Source: Stomorhina lunata
Lineage: Eukaryota > Arthropoda > Insecta > Diptera > Rhiniidae
Direction of reading: 5' to 3'
NCBI GenBank assembly: GCA_933228675.1
Contig: OW121743.1
Span: forward strand, 310,001-374,000
Length of the DNA stretch: 64,000 nucleotides
Shown here: positions 44,742 to 57,426 of the stretch, piece by piece
Layout: every line of letters begins with the position of its first letter
Position numbering within the stretch: position 1 is the stretch's first letter
Notes under the pieces: model-generated
Seen by the model: only the letters and a program-made list of their open reading frames with translations
Databases searched by the model: none
Told to the model about the DNA's origin: nothing
Made by a program: the position numbers and the translations under genes

Positions 44742-44799
44742 GGCGGTTATTTTAACCAATTTATTCTTTTGGCGGTTATTTTAACCAATTTATTCTTTT
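44742..44799 (+). repeat. Perfect 29-bp tandem duplication
   Basis: The unit GGCGGTTATTTTAACCAATT plus TATTCTTTT occurs at 44742-44770 and 44771-44799 without a difference, which suggests a recent event. Confidence 0.95.
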
Positions 44800-45415
44800 G
44801 GGCCGTGGTCAAGTGGGTGGTTACAGATACATAAATGCAAACCTAAAAATGTACATGTGTACACATATACATATATATTTTGTTGTTTTTACTCTGGTAT
44901 TAAAGCTTGTTTGTTAAAGGCTCTATAAATCTACTTTTGTTATTGTCACACATTTTGCCCCGCTCCGCTTTCCTCTACAGTCGACACTTTGATGATTTTT
45001 TACAATAACAATTTATGGTGTAGTGCAAATATTTATTAGTTATTTTTTCTGTTGTTGTCGCCGTACAATCACATAAAATTTTTAAATGCCTTCGTTTCAG
45101 AAAGTTTCAATTTACTTTTGTTGTTTTTGCATATAGAAAATATTTGCGATTTTTTATTGTTGTTGCTGTTGCTGGTTTCTCTAGCTACGAGCGAGTATGT
45201 ATCTGCAATTTTATATTAACAAACCCGACTACTGAAACTTCGTCTGTTCGTTGTTCTTCGTTTATTTAGCGGGGCGATGAGACGTCAGGACCTGTTTCAG
45301 CCAATCACCGTTTAGCATGTCGTGATCGTTGGCAAATCGTAACAAAATGATGATGAGAGAATTAGCTAAAAATAGAATTTTCACATTCACAAGCATTTGA
45401 CGAGTCTTAATGAAT

Positions 45416-45439
45416 GTTAGACCCACTTTCGGTCTAACA
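45416..45439. repeat. Perfect hairpin GTTAGACC / GGTCTAAC
   Basis: Eight-bp arms around a short loop (CACTTTC), in a pocket with more G and C than the surroundings (about 45230-45640). Confidence 0.7.
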
Positions 45440-45569
45440 TTCTGACGTTTTGGCTTGGCGTGCGCTTTAACTTTGTTAATGCTTTTTCTACTTTTTTTCA
45501 ATTTTGTGTTTTCAAATTGATTTTAAATGTACGGTCGGGTCTTTCGGGGGGACCATTTTACCCAGCATT

Positions 45570-45867
45570 AGCTACTGACTTCAGTGCATGTTGGCATATT
45601 GTCGCTAGGTTTGTCACCACCACCAACTCGCTCGTAAGGTAGGCAGGCTGTCGCTTGTTTAGACTTTGTGTTAGTTGTGTGGATTTTAATAGTTTTTTTT
45701 TTTATATATTTTTTTTGTTTTATTTATTTTTCTATTTGCCTGCATTTGTATTTAAATGTTTTTATTTATTTTCATTTTATTTATGTTGTTTTTTCTGCTT
45801 TTTATTGTATTATTATTATATATTTTTTTTTCTTTAACAGAATGAGCAAGTGTTTGTGTTTGTAAGC
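45570..45867 (+). other. Candidate noncoding exon boundaries
   Basis: A GC-richer pocket ends with donor-like CTC|GTAAGG (45634) and AAG|GTAGGC (45639). A pyrimidine tract then leads to ATTTTTTTTTCTTTAACAG at 45840. A 21-nt segment, AATGAGCAAGTGTTTGTGTT plus T, follows before GTAAGC at 45862, which has the form of a microexon. Its ATG frame meets TAA after seven codons, so it would be untranslated or read in another frame. Confidence 0.2.
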
Positions 45868-48323
45868 TTGTGCATATTTTATTAATTTACAATTTTCAAC
45901 ATTAGACCGGTTGCGGTTGTTGGCGATTTAATTATTATTTTGTTTTTATTTTTTTTTTTGCCAAGAAGAAAGTGGAGGAGGGCAAATGGAAAAGCGATTA
46001 ATTTACATATATTTTGTTATTTTATAACAATTTTAGTATCTGAAAAATTGAAGTACGTGTGTGCTGAGTGAATGAGATCCAAATTGTTTGTGAATCTTTT
46101 AGCTCCAACAAGTATCTTTTTAAGTAACATTTTGCGTAGCCGCAGTCGTCTATCTGTCAGAAACGTTTCGTCTGCTCTAAATATTAATATTATTTTGAAT
46201 TTTCCTTTTTTCTGTTTAAGTTTTCCTCTCCTTAACTTTTTGTGAAAGGGGTTTTTTGGTTGTTTTTATGTTAATCTGTTTATTTTTTTATACATATTTT
46301 TTTGTGAAGGCGTAAAGAAGTGACTTGACACAATCCCTCATCGTTTTATACACAAGAAATTCTACACATTATATTTAGTTTTTATAAATTATGCTTTTGA
46401 TTGATGAGCGGAGATGTTTGACTTACTGACTGAGCGAATAATTCAGTTGAACTCATCAGAAGCGGACGCAAAGACAGATTTTTGACCAAAAACCAGACAA
46501 ATAGACGGACTTATTTTAACATAAGAGAACTTGTGTTCACTCCCTATTTATTATGTGTAAAAATTGTTGTTTTTTTTAGTGAAACAGCATAAAACAAATC
46601 CCTTGAATTTTTTTTTATAAAATCCAGACTGTGCACATGAATGGAATGCAAAAATATAAAAAACACGACTCTACAGCGAAAAAAAACACTTAAAGTCGGA
46701 AATTAAGTAGGTTAATGCAGTGAATTGTCATCGCAAATTAAAATCATGCTCTTCGCTCATTTAAACATTTTGCTGCCAGTTATTTGTGGAATTTCATAAA
46801 GTGTGATCACTGATCAATTAAAACATATTTAGCAGGAATTTTATAAAAGTGTCAAGGCATTTTGAGTTACACAAAATAATTAATAAAAATTAATGTTTAA
46901 ATGTTATCCATCATTTACATATGGCACTTTTACGCCAAAAGTGTTACAAGTCAAAAATCCTTGAAATTATGATTTTTTTTTGTCCTAAAATGTTGAACTA
47001 AAAAACTATAAATTGGTTATCCCCACAAACATTTGGTTGTACTAATAACATTTTTAGGCTTTTACCAATAAATTGTCTATTACATTAATAAATAAATGTA
47101 ATAGACTGGGATCAAGTGCAAATAATGTTTCTTTTTAAATAAAGATTACAACAACCTTAGTAGAATATATACTTTTCTATGTTTTAAATTTTCTACAGAA
47201 GAGTTCGCAAACCCTTGAGATTTTAATTCTAATATAGACAACCGTCTAAATGGGATACACAGCCATACCCAACATATTATCTATGTCTATTATTTGTTCC
47301 AGTTACAGCATAATTTTATGAACGGCTAAACCTTTGTTTAAAATTATGAAGCTAAAAATCATGTGTATATTTTAACAATATAATATTCATTGGCTTAAGC
47401 TGGAAAGTATTTCATAAAATTATACATATAAATATAAATTTAAGAACATATATTTTTACATCGAATATTTGCGGGGTTAAATATTATAAAAACAATTCTT
47501 TAAGTCCACCTTAACCGATTTTAAGGGAATGGAATACGTGTATGTGAATCGTTTATTCGATTGACCAATATGTCTGTAGGCCTTATCTTTGGAAATGGTT
47601 TTATTTGTACAAAAAAAAAGATAAGAGCAACACAAATACTATCTATGTATATATTTTGCAATTTATTAACAAATACGTCACTTTATTATGTTTGAAAAAG
47701 ATAAGATTTTAAAGGAAAAAAATATGCATTTGTCAATTTAACTTAGCACTAAAAATGAAACCTTCTCAAAGAATTTATAAAGGTTCAAAGTGCTAAAAAT
47801 GTGATTTAGGATGATTATTCGAATTGATTAAAATTGCCTTAAATATAAGGAATTATAACTTTTTCAAAACATAAAGATAAAAACAAAGTGGATTTTACAT
47901 TAAAGTAAATTTTATACATACATAGAAAAAAATTGTTTAATTTTGCAAACCATAAAATAAGATAACGATCACTTAAATTTTTTAATTTTTTATTTTGTTA
48001 TGTTTTTATTTTTTTAAAATGATTAACTGACAATTTATGATGACTGGGATGATTTTAAAAGAATATTTTGTTATGTGCTTTTTGTTCTTTTTTATGATTT
48101 ATGAAAGTCATAAGTCTAAAAATCATAAAAAAAGTTTTTTTTGAAAACCTCTTAATTTAAAAGAATAAGAAAGAACATTACTAATCCCTTTTTCACGCCG
48201 ATAAGCAGTTGCATAAATTGCTTTACTCATACTCAAACTTTTTTTAGGACTTTAGTTTGATTTTCTAAGATTTTTTTTATAAGTTTATTTGTTTCAATTC
48301 ATTATTTTTTTTTTTTTTTGTAG
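45868..48323. other. AT-rich noncoding stretch
   Basis: No gene recognised. Long T-runs on the plus strand give Phe-rich chance frames. Confidence 0.5.
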
Positions 48324-48514
48324 CTGCCAAATACAAATCACAACTAACGAAAACGAACCAAAATTCAAGGTCATCTCCTGCGCATATAGAAAACTTAAAA
48401 AGAACACTAACCCATACACTCAATACAAACAACACAATACACTCACAGAAAATGAAAGAAAAGTTTGTTTTTGTTAAAAATCATTCGCATTTGAATTTCA
48501 ATTTGGATGACTAA
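48324..48514 (+). CDS. Candidate terminal coding exon
   Basis: A run of about 18 T followed by GTAG is a strong 3' splice site. After it, one frame reads AKYKSQLTKTNQNSRSS, PAHIENLKRTLTHTLN and FVFVKNHSHLNFNLDD, with a stop at 48512. That is 62 codons without a break. A second frame (CQIQITTNENEPKFKV...) is open to 48477. The exon is A-rich and low in G, so long open frames are easier to get by chance. No family recognised. Confidence 0.25.
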
Positions 48515-49819
48515 CAACATAAACCTTAAAATACAAATAAATTTGAAATAAATGCATTAAAGCGCAGGCGCAACTTAAACGTCATAAAAGTAAGATGAGA
48601 GAAAAAGAGGGTTTTCGTTAGAGACTAAGAAAATGAGTTAATTTTTTTTTGGGGTCTAAGAAAACTAACAGGAGCATAGGTTTATATTTTGACCTTCAAC
48701 TTCATAATGTACAAAAAAATCAAGAAACACAAAATGCTGCCAAAAATATTTGTACATATACGTACGAGTATGTATGTGTGTGTTGCATTTAGTTAAAAAT
48801 AAAAATGTTTGAGTGTGAGATATTTTTCTTAACATTAAACATGCATTAACGATATTTTTTTGTTTATATTATTTTATACTGTATTTCTATGCCGGCATTA
48901 GTTTTGTATTTGTAAGATACAAATGTATCTGAATATGTTCATAAAGTGTGTGAGAGAATCCCAAGAGAGACTTAAGCTACAAAGCTTTAGTTTTAACCAT
49001 AGTACAATAAAAACTAGGTAAAATCACTACACACTTCGTTCTCAATTTCAAATCCCTGAAAAGTCAAGCAAAAGGAAATAAAAAGAAAATATTTTTTTCA
49101 TTGTATTTTTTTTTGTTTGTCTAAAATAAATATATTAAAATATTTTTTAAAAGTTCATTAAGAGAAGCATTTGTAACGCATTTTATCATAAAAAAAAACT
49201 CGTGAAGTTTAAAAAAGGTCCAAAAAGTAAGATTAAGCAATGGAGTGACGTGCGCGGTGCAAATTTCAAATTCAAGTTATTCAATATTTTCTTTTACTTC
49301 GACTTTCATTCTGCTTTCTTGACATTACAGGGTCTAAGAAATTGACAACTCTCCCTAGTGATTTTACCTAGTGTAGTTCTGCCATGGTTTTAACTAAAAG
49401 CTACAATTTTTTTACAATTATTTGTGTCTTTTTTTATTACTTTTCTAACCCACACTTCGTTTTTTTAAAACTTTGCAAATGTGTTTGTTTTTCTTTGGCT
49501 TTTTTTTTGTTTATACTAAATTTGAAAAACGTGCTTTGCTAATGTTATTTTTAAGTTACTCATTTATATAAGTATTTTTTATATACTAAAAAAAGTTGTT
49601 TATATCTTTTCAGAGAATTGTCAATAAAACATCGCACACACTCACACAAACACTAAACATTACAAATGCTAATAAAAACCACAGAAAAATTTACTAAGGG
49701 ACAGTGGGAGGATGGACAGTAAAAAGTAATTAACTGATTGTCAATGTTTAAGTTTCAAGTGTTAAATACAAGTTAATATTTAAGTAAAGCACGAATATTT
49801 CTGAGATTTTTGTATATTT
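48515..49819. other. AT-rich noncoding stretch
   Basis: No gene recognised. A GTATGTATGTGTGTG simple repeat lies near 48768. Confidence 0.45.
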
Positions 49820-50002
49820 TAGCCATTATCTTGGGTAAAATAGGAAGCGATTTTCGCAAATTGATGTGTGTTTATACAAAACTTAAAGTTTTTTATTTAC
49901 ACAAAACTTTAGCCATTATCTTGAGAAAAATAGGAACCGGTTTTAAACTTTTTGATTTGTGTTTACACAAAACTTAGACATATTGATTTGTGTTTACACA
50001 AA
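49820..50002 (+). repeat. Local direct repeats (TTAGCCATTATCTTG and GTGTTTACACAAAAC)
   Basis: TTTAGCCATTATCTTG followed by AAATAGGAA occurs twice (about 49820 and 49909). TTGATTTGTGTTTACACAAA occurs twice (about 49950 and 49982), with a third diverged form near 49860. The array leads directly into the dispersed repeat at 50003. Confidence 0.75.
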
Positions 50003-50150
50003 ACCCTTATAAATCCGTTCTAAGTTTAATTTAGAGATTAGCTATTGGAGCCAAATAAAAGAATGTAAAGAAGGGAATCTTATGCAATGATTAACTCAAA
50101 TCAGCAAAAAATTGATATTGGCCCTTTTACCACCAAGCCACAGATATGTA
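50003..50150 (+). repeat. Dispersed repeat, copy 2
   Basis: Same order of blocks as 41650-41812, beginning AAAACCCTTATAAATCCG. It follows local tandem repeats, which may be part of the same element. Confidence 0.75.
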
Positions 50151-52550
50151 AGTGTAAAAGGTTTTAACCTAAAATAAGCATTTTCTTTACATTTAAAACA
50201 ATTCTTGATTTCTGTGTATATAAACAATTTTTTGTATTGTTATATAAGGACCGATTTTAGACTAAAGGGCAATATTTCTGAAAACTTGTAAGAGGCTGAC
50301 TATTTTGGCTGATTTCACCAATTTAAATAACAATTGTGCCCTCAGTAGCAAATGAAGTGGCTGTGCCAAAATGAATATGTCGTTGATTAAATCTATATGC
50401 TGACGGACTTTGTTAAAACGAAGGAAGTGTTTTTCAATAGCTTTAAGGTATATTACAAACTTATTATCTAAATTAGTATAGGGGTATAAATCAGGACCTA
50501 CTGAGGATAAAAAAATATAGAATGATTTCTAATCCTCTTCGTGTAAATATAAGTAAAGTCTAAGGTCTTAGTTAACTTAGGATAATTTTTGTGTATAATA
50601 CTAGGCTCTAAAATTTAAATTGCTAAGAATTATGAACCTCTAAACCATATGACTCACACTAAGTAAAGCTTAAATCCATTTGTACACGCTTTTATAAGCC
50701 TTTACCCACTGTGCAGTCAAAAAACGCTACAATAAAGTATTTATAGCTAAAAGTTAGTTTGAAGTTACTAAAGAGCTTCGTTAGGATTTGGTAAAAACGA
50801 ATTAACTTTTGCGTTTGCGCCGTTAGCAGATACATTGTTAGATAACTAACAAAAGTGGTGGATTTTATTAAAAAAGAAAACAACAAATAAATTCTCAACT
50901 CTCCTTTTTATTTTTTAAAGCGATTGTAACCACTTTTAAACGCTTAGCACTTTACCCTTATATATTTACTTACTTACATGTGTGTTTTATTCATTTTTAA
51001 TGACAGCCATTCTACACACATGTTTAGATACTACAAGTATTCATTCAAATATCGACTACATACTAATTTACTAACTACTTACTCATATAGAATGTACGAA
51101 TACGATTGTTGTCTTAAGAACAATTTATTTTTTTACGGTTTTCTACGTTTATAATATAAAATGAGATCGAAAAAATTGTGTAATAATTTTATCTTTTTAA
51201 CTTTCTTTCGAGATTTGTTTTGTAAATTAGGCGTTTGTTAATGTCTTTAATTATTTTTCTTATTGGGACCAGGTCGGAACTAAGAATATAGGTTGTGGAA
51301 AGGAAAATAGAAAGAAAAGTGTTTCTGAGATTTAAATTTTGCTATATGTAACTGACAGGAAAATCTTCTTCACTCACATAAGTAATATTAGACTAAAGAA
51401 CAAATTTTCTTTATATATTTTTTGTTTAATCCGTTAGTCAATCATCCACAAATGGATAAGATCCAATGGTCAAAAATAGGTCAAAAATCTCCAAAATAGT
51501 TAAAAGATTTATTTAATTTTAATGATGATCAGAAGGAGTGAAGTATCTCTCTATTGCTTAGATTTTTTAAGCTTAAAATGTAACTTTTACACTGAAGGAC
51601 TTACATAATATTCTATGAGAATCCTGAGCTATTAATAATTTTTACGACAAGGGTCTGTAAGCTTTATAATACAGTTTAGAACTAGGAAAAATACATACAT
51701 ATTTTATATAATTTGATTTGTATCTCTCACTCACTCTATAAAGCTATAATATTTTAGCCAGTTTTTTTTTTCTTTTTTGGTTGTTATTGTTTGAAATGTA
51801 TACAAAACAAACTACAAGATACATTGTGAAAATAAACTCTCCCTTTTCATACGCTCTGGAATTCTCTTTTTTGTTGGCCACTTAAAACGACGACTGATTT
51901 TATAGCGGTTCGTTTTTCGGAAGAGTTGAGTTGAGTGTGTTTGTGTTTAGGTCTGAGTGTGCGTATGGGTATCTGTGTTTTCTGTTTGACTTTGCTGTTT
52001 TGGAAAACACCAAAACAAAAAATGTTTCAGTTCTTTTTAAGTTGTAGTCATGAACGTATCTTGTAGATGTTGGATATAGATGGATAGATAGAGATAATAT
52101 TTATAACTAAGAACCAACAAAAAAGCAAAGAAAAAACATAAACACATAGAAAATATTTAAAAATTATTTTGTTTATTTAATAATATTCGCATACAGTAAA
52201 ACAAAATTCTCACAACGAAGAAAAAAATACGGCGACACACTTTTTTTTGTGAGAGAACATAAACCAACCCCCACATTTACCACCAACAACGAACAAACAA
52301 ACAAACAAAAAGTGTCTTCTAACTGCATGTGTATCGTCGTCTGTCGTATTGTTGTTAGATTGTGTGTCCCAACGCTTTCCAAGACACTTCGTTCGTTGTG
52401 CCTGTCTTTCTTCGCCTGTTTGTTTTTTTTTTTTGTTTATGTGAATGTGTGAATGAATGTTGATTTCTAACTTTTTAGAACAAAATAGAACAGACACAAA
52501 ACTGAACTCAATGGAATTGTTTCGTTTGGAATAGAGTATACGCTACCCTA
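50151..52550. other. AT-rich noncoding stretch
   Basis: No gene recognised. A GC-richer segment at 52310-52410 (TATCGTCGTCTGTCGTATTG) may be regulatory or transcribed, but no reading frame convinces. Confidence 0.4.
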
Positions 52551-52553
52551 CTC

Positions 52554-52560
52554 TATATAA
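52554..52560 (+). promoter_or_regulatory. TATA-like box (TATATAA)
   Basis: TATATAA with TCCTCAATATG about 25-30 bp downstream as a possible initiator. In DNA this AT-rich such matches are frequent. It is listed because the following kilobase is markedly A-rich on the plus strand. Confidence 0.15.
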
Positions 52561-52584
52561 TGTAGATTCTCCTCAATATGTTTA

Positions 52585-54096
52585 TTCTTCGTTTATAACG
52601 TAACGTTAAGTTTGATTCGTTCGTTCGTATGTTTGGTCGTCGTCGTATAAATTTGTTTACTTTGTATTAAATTATTTCTAACTGTATGAGTGTTAGTGAA
52701 TTTATTCGTTTATTCGGGTTTGTACTTTTTGCTAATTCTCGTAAGAATTTATTAGATTGTGTGTCGCCCAAGTGAGCAAACGCTTTGTAGTTAAGCCAAA
52801 CGTCAAGTTGACAAAAAAGAAAAAAAACTAAAAACACCCCTGCTCCCTGTTCTCCAACCTTTCATACTCTCACTCACTTACTCAGTCAGTCAGTTATTCA
52901 TTCTCCGTGTTAGAACTTTTGCCGTACTATAGAATCTACATAGAATTGAATAGAATAGAGCAAGTTCTTCACTAAAGACAAAAAAAAATAACAAAACAAA
53001 AATATAATTTTTGCAAAACGTTAACGAGTGTTTAGTCTGATTATAAGCGTTTATTTAAAAAGATGAAATTGACGCGTAAGCAACACTTGTGCTCTTAAAC
53101 AAAATATTCAACATAAATAATTTTGAAAAAATATTCAAAAAATTAAAACAAATTAAAATATTTCAAACAAATATAAACAACTTGAAAATATTTATGAAAA
53201 AATCCCAAATTATTGTTTAGCAAACACAAATAAAAATACAAAAATTAACTTCTATTTATGGTATTTCTTTCAACTGGAAAATAAGATAAAACAAATATTA
53301 AAAAAAAAGTGCTTCAAAAATAAGAAAATTATTAAAATATTAATAAAATAGTTAAAAAATAAGTGGCCATGCTGTAGTCTTTAAAGTTCAAGTTAAAATA
53401 AGGCGTATAATTCCTTAAGGAATGAACCCATTTATGCGCTTTAATGTAAATCAAAAATAATATTTATTAAATAATTAAAAAAGTGCCTAATTAAAAATTA
53501 AAAAAGGAAATAATCACAAAGTGCAATTTAAAAAAAATACTTTAAAAATTATTTAATTTAAATGAATGAAGATATGATAAAAAAAAGTTTTCATATAAAT
53601 TTTATAAATATTTAAACAAATAGAAAAAAACACGTTAACCACAGTGCCCTTATTCAATGATAATTATAATTAAAGGAAATTCAACAAAAAAAAAATCAAA
53701 CAATCATTATTTTTAAAAACTAATTATTAAAAATCTAGACTTGTGAAAATCTTGACTTGATTAAACAAATTATCCCTTAATTGTCTGTATTATTCAGATT
53801 CAGTTTTTTACTTATTGGAATATTACATAAGTTTCGTTTCGTTTGATTATTTCATTTTTCTACAATATATCTGTGAATTACCGCCCAACAAAAAAAAATC
53901 AAAGAAATAAAAAACAACATCAATAATAAAAACTAATATAAAGAAAAAAGTTCTACCTTTTGGATATTACACACAGTTTTTTCCAACATATTTTGCCTGC
54001 TGTTGACTTTGCTGTAGACACGGCTGTAAAACTGTTTCGTGCTCAGTCCAATCAGCTGTTTTTCAGCCGCACTAACGGCAACAACAAATTATTACG
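52585..54096 (+). other. Candidate long 5' untranslated first exon
   Basis: From about 52970 to 53720 the plus strand is strikingly A-rich rather than T-rich, as fly 5' UTRs often are, and lacks a long frame. A more balanced segment (54000-54096) with TTTCAGCCGCACTAACGGC and ACAACAAATTATT ends at a consensus donor, ACG|GTAAGTTTT (54097). CTCAGTCAGTCAG near 52876 could hold an initiator. No downstream acceptor or coding exon of the same gene is identified in the window. Confidence 0.25.
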
Positions 54097-55268
54097 GTAA
54101 GTTTTCCAACACACAAAGGAAGGGCCAATTAGGAGCGCTACAAATTAAAAAAATCATTATTTTAGAGTAATAAGTAACACAGCTGTTTTCTTCTTATTGG
54201 ATTTTCGAGAAAATAAGTTTCTTATAAGATTTTTTTTTAGTTTTTTTATTATTAATTCGAACTTTTGCAAACATTATATACAAACTATATATTGTCGAAA
54301 AAGCCTAAAAAACGTTAAAGAAGTATAAAAAAACATTAGTAGTCTTTCAAAGCCAATAAAAACTTTTTCTAAAATTCAAATTGATTAGTATTCGCCAGGT
54401 TAAAAGAAAATATTTTCCATTGAGAAGTAAAAATTGACTTGATCTTAAGCCTTTATAACATCTCAAGTTTTATTGAATATCATATTATATTATATTACAC
54501 AATTACACAAATTTGTCCAGATTTATTTCATATTCTTTTGAAATAAATTTTCAAACACAATAATTTTCCAATATTTGTGTAGGTGCAGACAAAAAAAAAA
54601 CAATATCATTATTAAGTTAAAAGAAAATTTACTTAATTTTAATAATTTTTACACTTCTCTAGAAATTTACAATTACGAAAAAGATTTGGTAGAGTATTCA
54701 ATTGATTAAAAATCAATTAGTTATTCGGTTAATTTAAGTATAAAATAAGCTTAATAATTTAAAATACTTGATTCATAAAAAACGAAAGAATTTCGATTAA
54801 TAGATAACAAGAAAAAAAATATTTTTTTTTTCAATTACTATCTCTCCAATAGTTAAATAAAAAACTTGAATACCCTAATTTTCAGTTAAACAAATTTATA
54901 GTTTTGTAAAATTCCTCTATTTCCAAGAAAACACATAAAATTCATTTTAAGAAAAATCAAACTACAAAAACGTCTAAAAAAAATTAAGAAAAAGTTTTAA
55001 AAATCACGAAATTAAAATATTGAAAAATTGCACAAAACATTAGAAAATTTAAAATAACAACGGAAATGGCAAAAAAAGCATTTTAAAGCATTCTGAACAC
55101 ATTTTTAACTTTAATATATAAAAACTTTATAAATTTCAATTTGATATTTTTCCAATATTGAATTTTGCTCTCAAGGATATTTAAAGTTTTTAATGTTAAA
55201 ATTTTATATGAATTTTGAATTATTATATTTTGAATAATCTACAACTCAAAATTAATGTTTATGGCGAA
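54097..55268. other. AT-rich noncoding stretch
   Basis: Begins with the donor-like GTAAGT. No coding or repeat structure seen. Confidence 0.45.
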
Positions 55269-55797
55269 CAGGGATGGAAAACTTGATACCGTTGTATATT
55301 TTTTAAACATTTTAAACCAGGTGGATACCCTGATACTATCGCTTTGTACTTCGTACAATTTTTAAATCATAAAAAGTTTTTTTAACATGACTTTCTTCAA
55401 TGATTTTTATTTCATGACTTGTTTTATCTACAAATTAAAAAAAAATCACGGTATAAATGTTCTAAAATCAAGTTATATTAAAAAAACCCCTATATTTTTT
55501 AACCGAAGAAAGGGTGAAAACATTTTTGGTTTCTGTGGTACCCCAGAATTAAATTTGAAAATATGAAAAAAATATTCCTTAACTGAGAAAGAAAATAGAC
55601 TATGAGTATTAGTACATTTTCATCTACTTTTTTTTAATATATCTTAAAAATGCCTATATAAATCTTAATAGGAAAATTATTACTAAATTCAAAATAAGTG
55701 ATATTGTTTACCAAAGTTTAAGTTGTTTTCTGACACAGGTTTAATAAGTTTTAGATGTATTGGGTCTAAAAGACTCAAAGCTTATTTTCCATCCCCG
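55269..55797. mobile_element. hAT-like MITE
   Basis: The left end CAGGGATGGAAAA and the inverted right end CGGGGATGGAAAA match at 12 of 13 positions. The 8 bp outside are ATGGCGAA (55261-55268) and ATGTAGAA (55798-55805), six of eight identical, which fits a decayed 8-bp duplication. CAGGG-type ends with 8-bp duplication are hAT features. No transposase in 529 bp. Confidence 0.7.
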
Positions 55798-57426
55798 ATG
55801 TAGAATTCCCATTTTATATGATTAAGAAATTCAAAACAAAAAGTTGCGTTTTTTTTTTTGTGAAAAAAGAGACAATAAAATATACAGCTGTTTCTAAAAT
55901 ATAGGGAAAGAATATTAAAATGTCTGTGTATTGCATTTTAAAATACATATTCGTTTTCATATTCAAATGTATGTGTCTTAACAGGTGTTTTCTTTTTTCA
56001 CACATTTTTATTTTAATAAAAATATCTAATATAAACAAACGGAAAATATTAAATGTTGAAAATGTAGAAGTAATAAGTAAGAAATGAAAATTTATAGTAG
56101 AGACTGGCCGACCCGACCATTATCGAAACAAAAAACAAGAAAAAAAATCAAAAATTCAAACAAACGTGGGCCTCACGTTAATCAGATTTTTTCTTCAGTT
56201 TTTTAATATTTTCGTGCAAATGTATTGTTTAAATATTTATATTTATATCTATATTATATTCTAATTTATCGTAATACCTACAACTTTACTTATAGACGGA
56301 AAGAAAGACAGACGGACGGACATAAAAACACTAATTTAAATATTTACGTATGAGGAGAGTAATAGAAATCTAATTTATTTCAAACACACGCGCTTAAGGA
56401 ATTTTTTTAATCAAAATAAATTAAAAAAAAATTATTTGCGCGACTACAACAAACTTTTAGACAGACAGACAGACAGACATCTTTACAACCAATATTTGCA
56501 AAATAAAACAAACAAAAAAACTTGTATTTGTTTAAATGGATTTTAATAATTCTTTGCTAAAGTCCAAAATAAATATTTCAAAATTTAGTTTTTTTTGTGT
56601 TTTCAAATTAAAAAGTTTTAGATAAAAAATATGATTCTCATATATTTCTTTTTCTCAATTTTATTTTTTTATTTTCATTTCAAAATTTTCCATTTTGTTT
56701 TTGAGTTATGTAGATTTTATTTGGGCATTTGTTTATAATACATTAAAAACTGAAGCAACAGCCACAAATTTTTTGAAAATTATTATGAAAAAAAAAAATT
56801 TTTGGCGCTTTAATGTCAGAGACGTAATGAGTAATAATTTTGTTTTTTAAATTATGAAAATTATTAAAAACTATAGAGAATATAAATACGCCAGAACACG
56901 TTTATAACGAATTACGGTGTCTATAACTCTTATAGGAAAACTTTTATTATTTATTTTATCATAACTCAAATATCATTAGATTTTAAGTGTGTTGCCAAAA
57001 TTTGACTCATGTATCTAAAATCGTTTAAAACCTGATTTTTATTAGTGGAAAGTCAAAGATCGCTTAACCCATATGTGCTCAGCATCGCTTTTTTAAAACG
57101 ATAATATTTATTAAATTGTAAACAGCTGTTAGAAAATGTGTGAAATTTTAATTGTCGTGCTTAAGAAAACCCCTATTTGATGTCATATAGAACTATATAA
57201 AAAACAGAAACAATTATTTAATAAACAAAAAGTTAATCAGGTATGGGCTAAAGAACTGCTCTCTAAGGATCAAAAATAAATTAATACTTTCTGTGATCTC
57301 CTATGTCATATTGACTGATATTTACATTTTATAACGTTTTATTGACAATTTCTCTAAAATTTAAGTTTAGCTTTCAGAATATTTTCTATTATTATTTTTA
57401 ACAAAGAAACCTCCTGGAAGAATATT
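55798..57426. other. AT-rich noncoding stretch with a GACA microsatellite
   Basis: GACAGACAGACAGACAGACA lies at 56460-56479 and a degenerate GACGGACGGACA near 56311. TGGCCGACCCGACCAT near 56106 resembles the end of the ATACCCTTCACC family. No gene. Confidence 0.5.

Noticed and set aside
45262..45501. A 79-codon minus-strand frame with a basic start and a hydrophobic middle
   Set aside because: The first codon is TTG, not ATG, and there is no motif or splice support. The region reads better as a GC-richer noncoding pocket on the plus strand.
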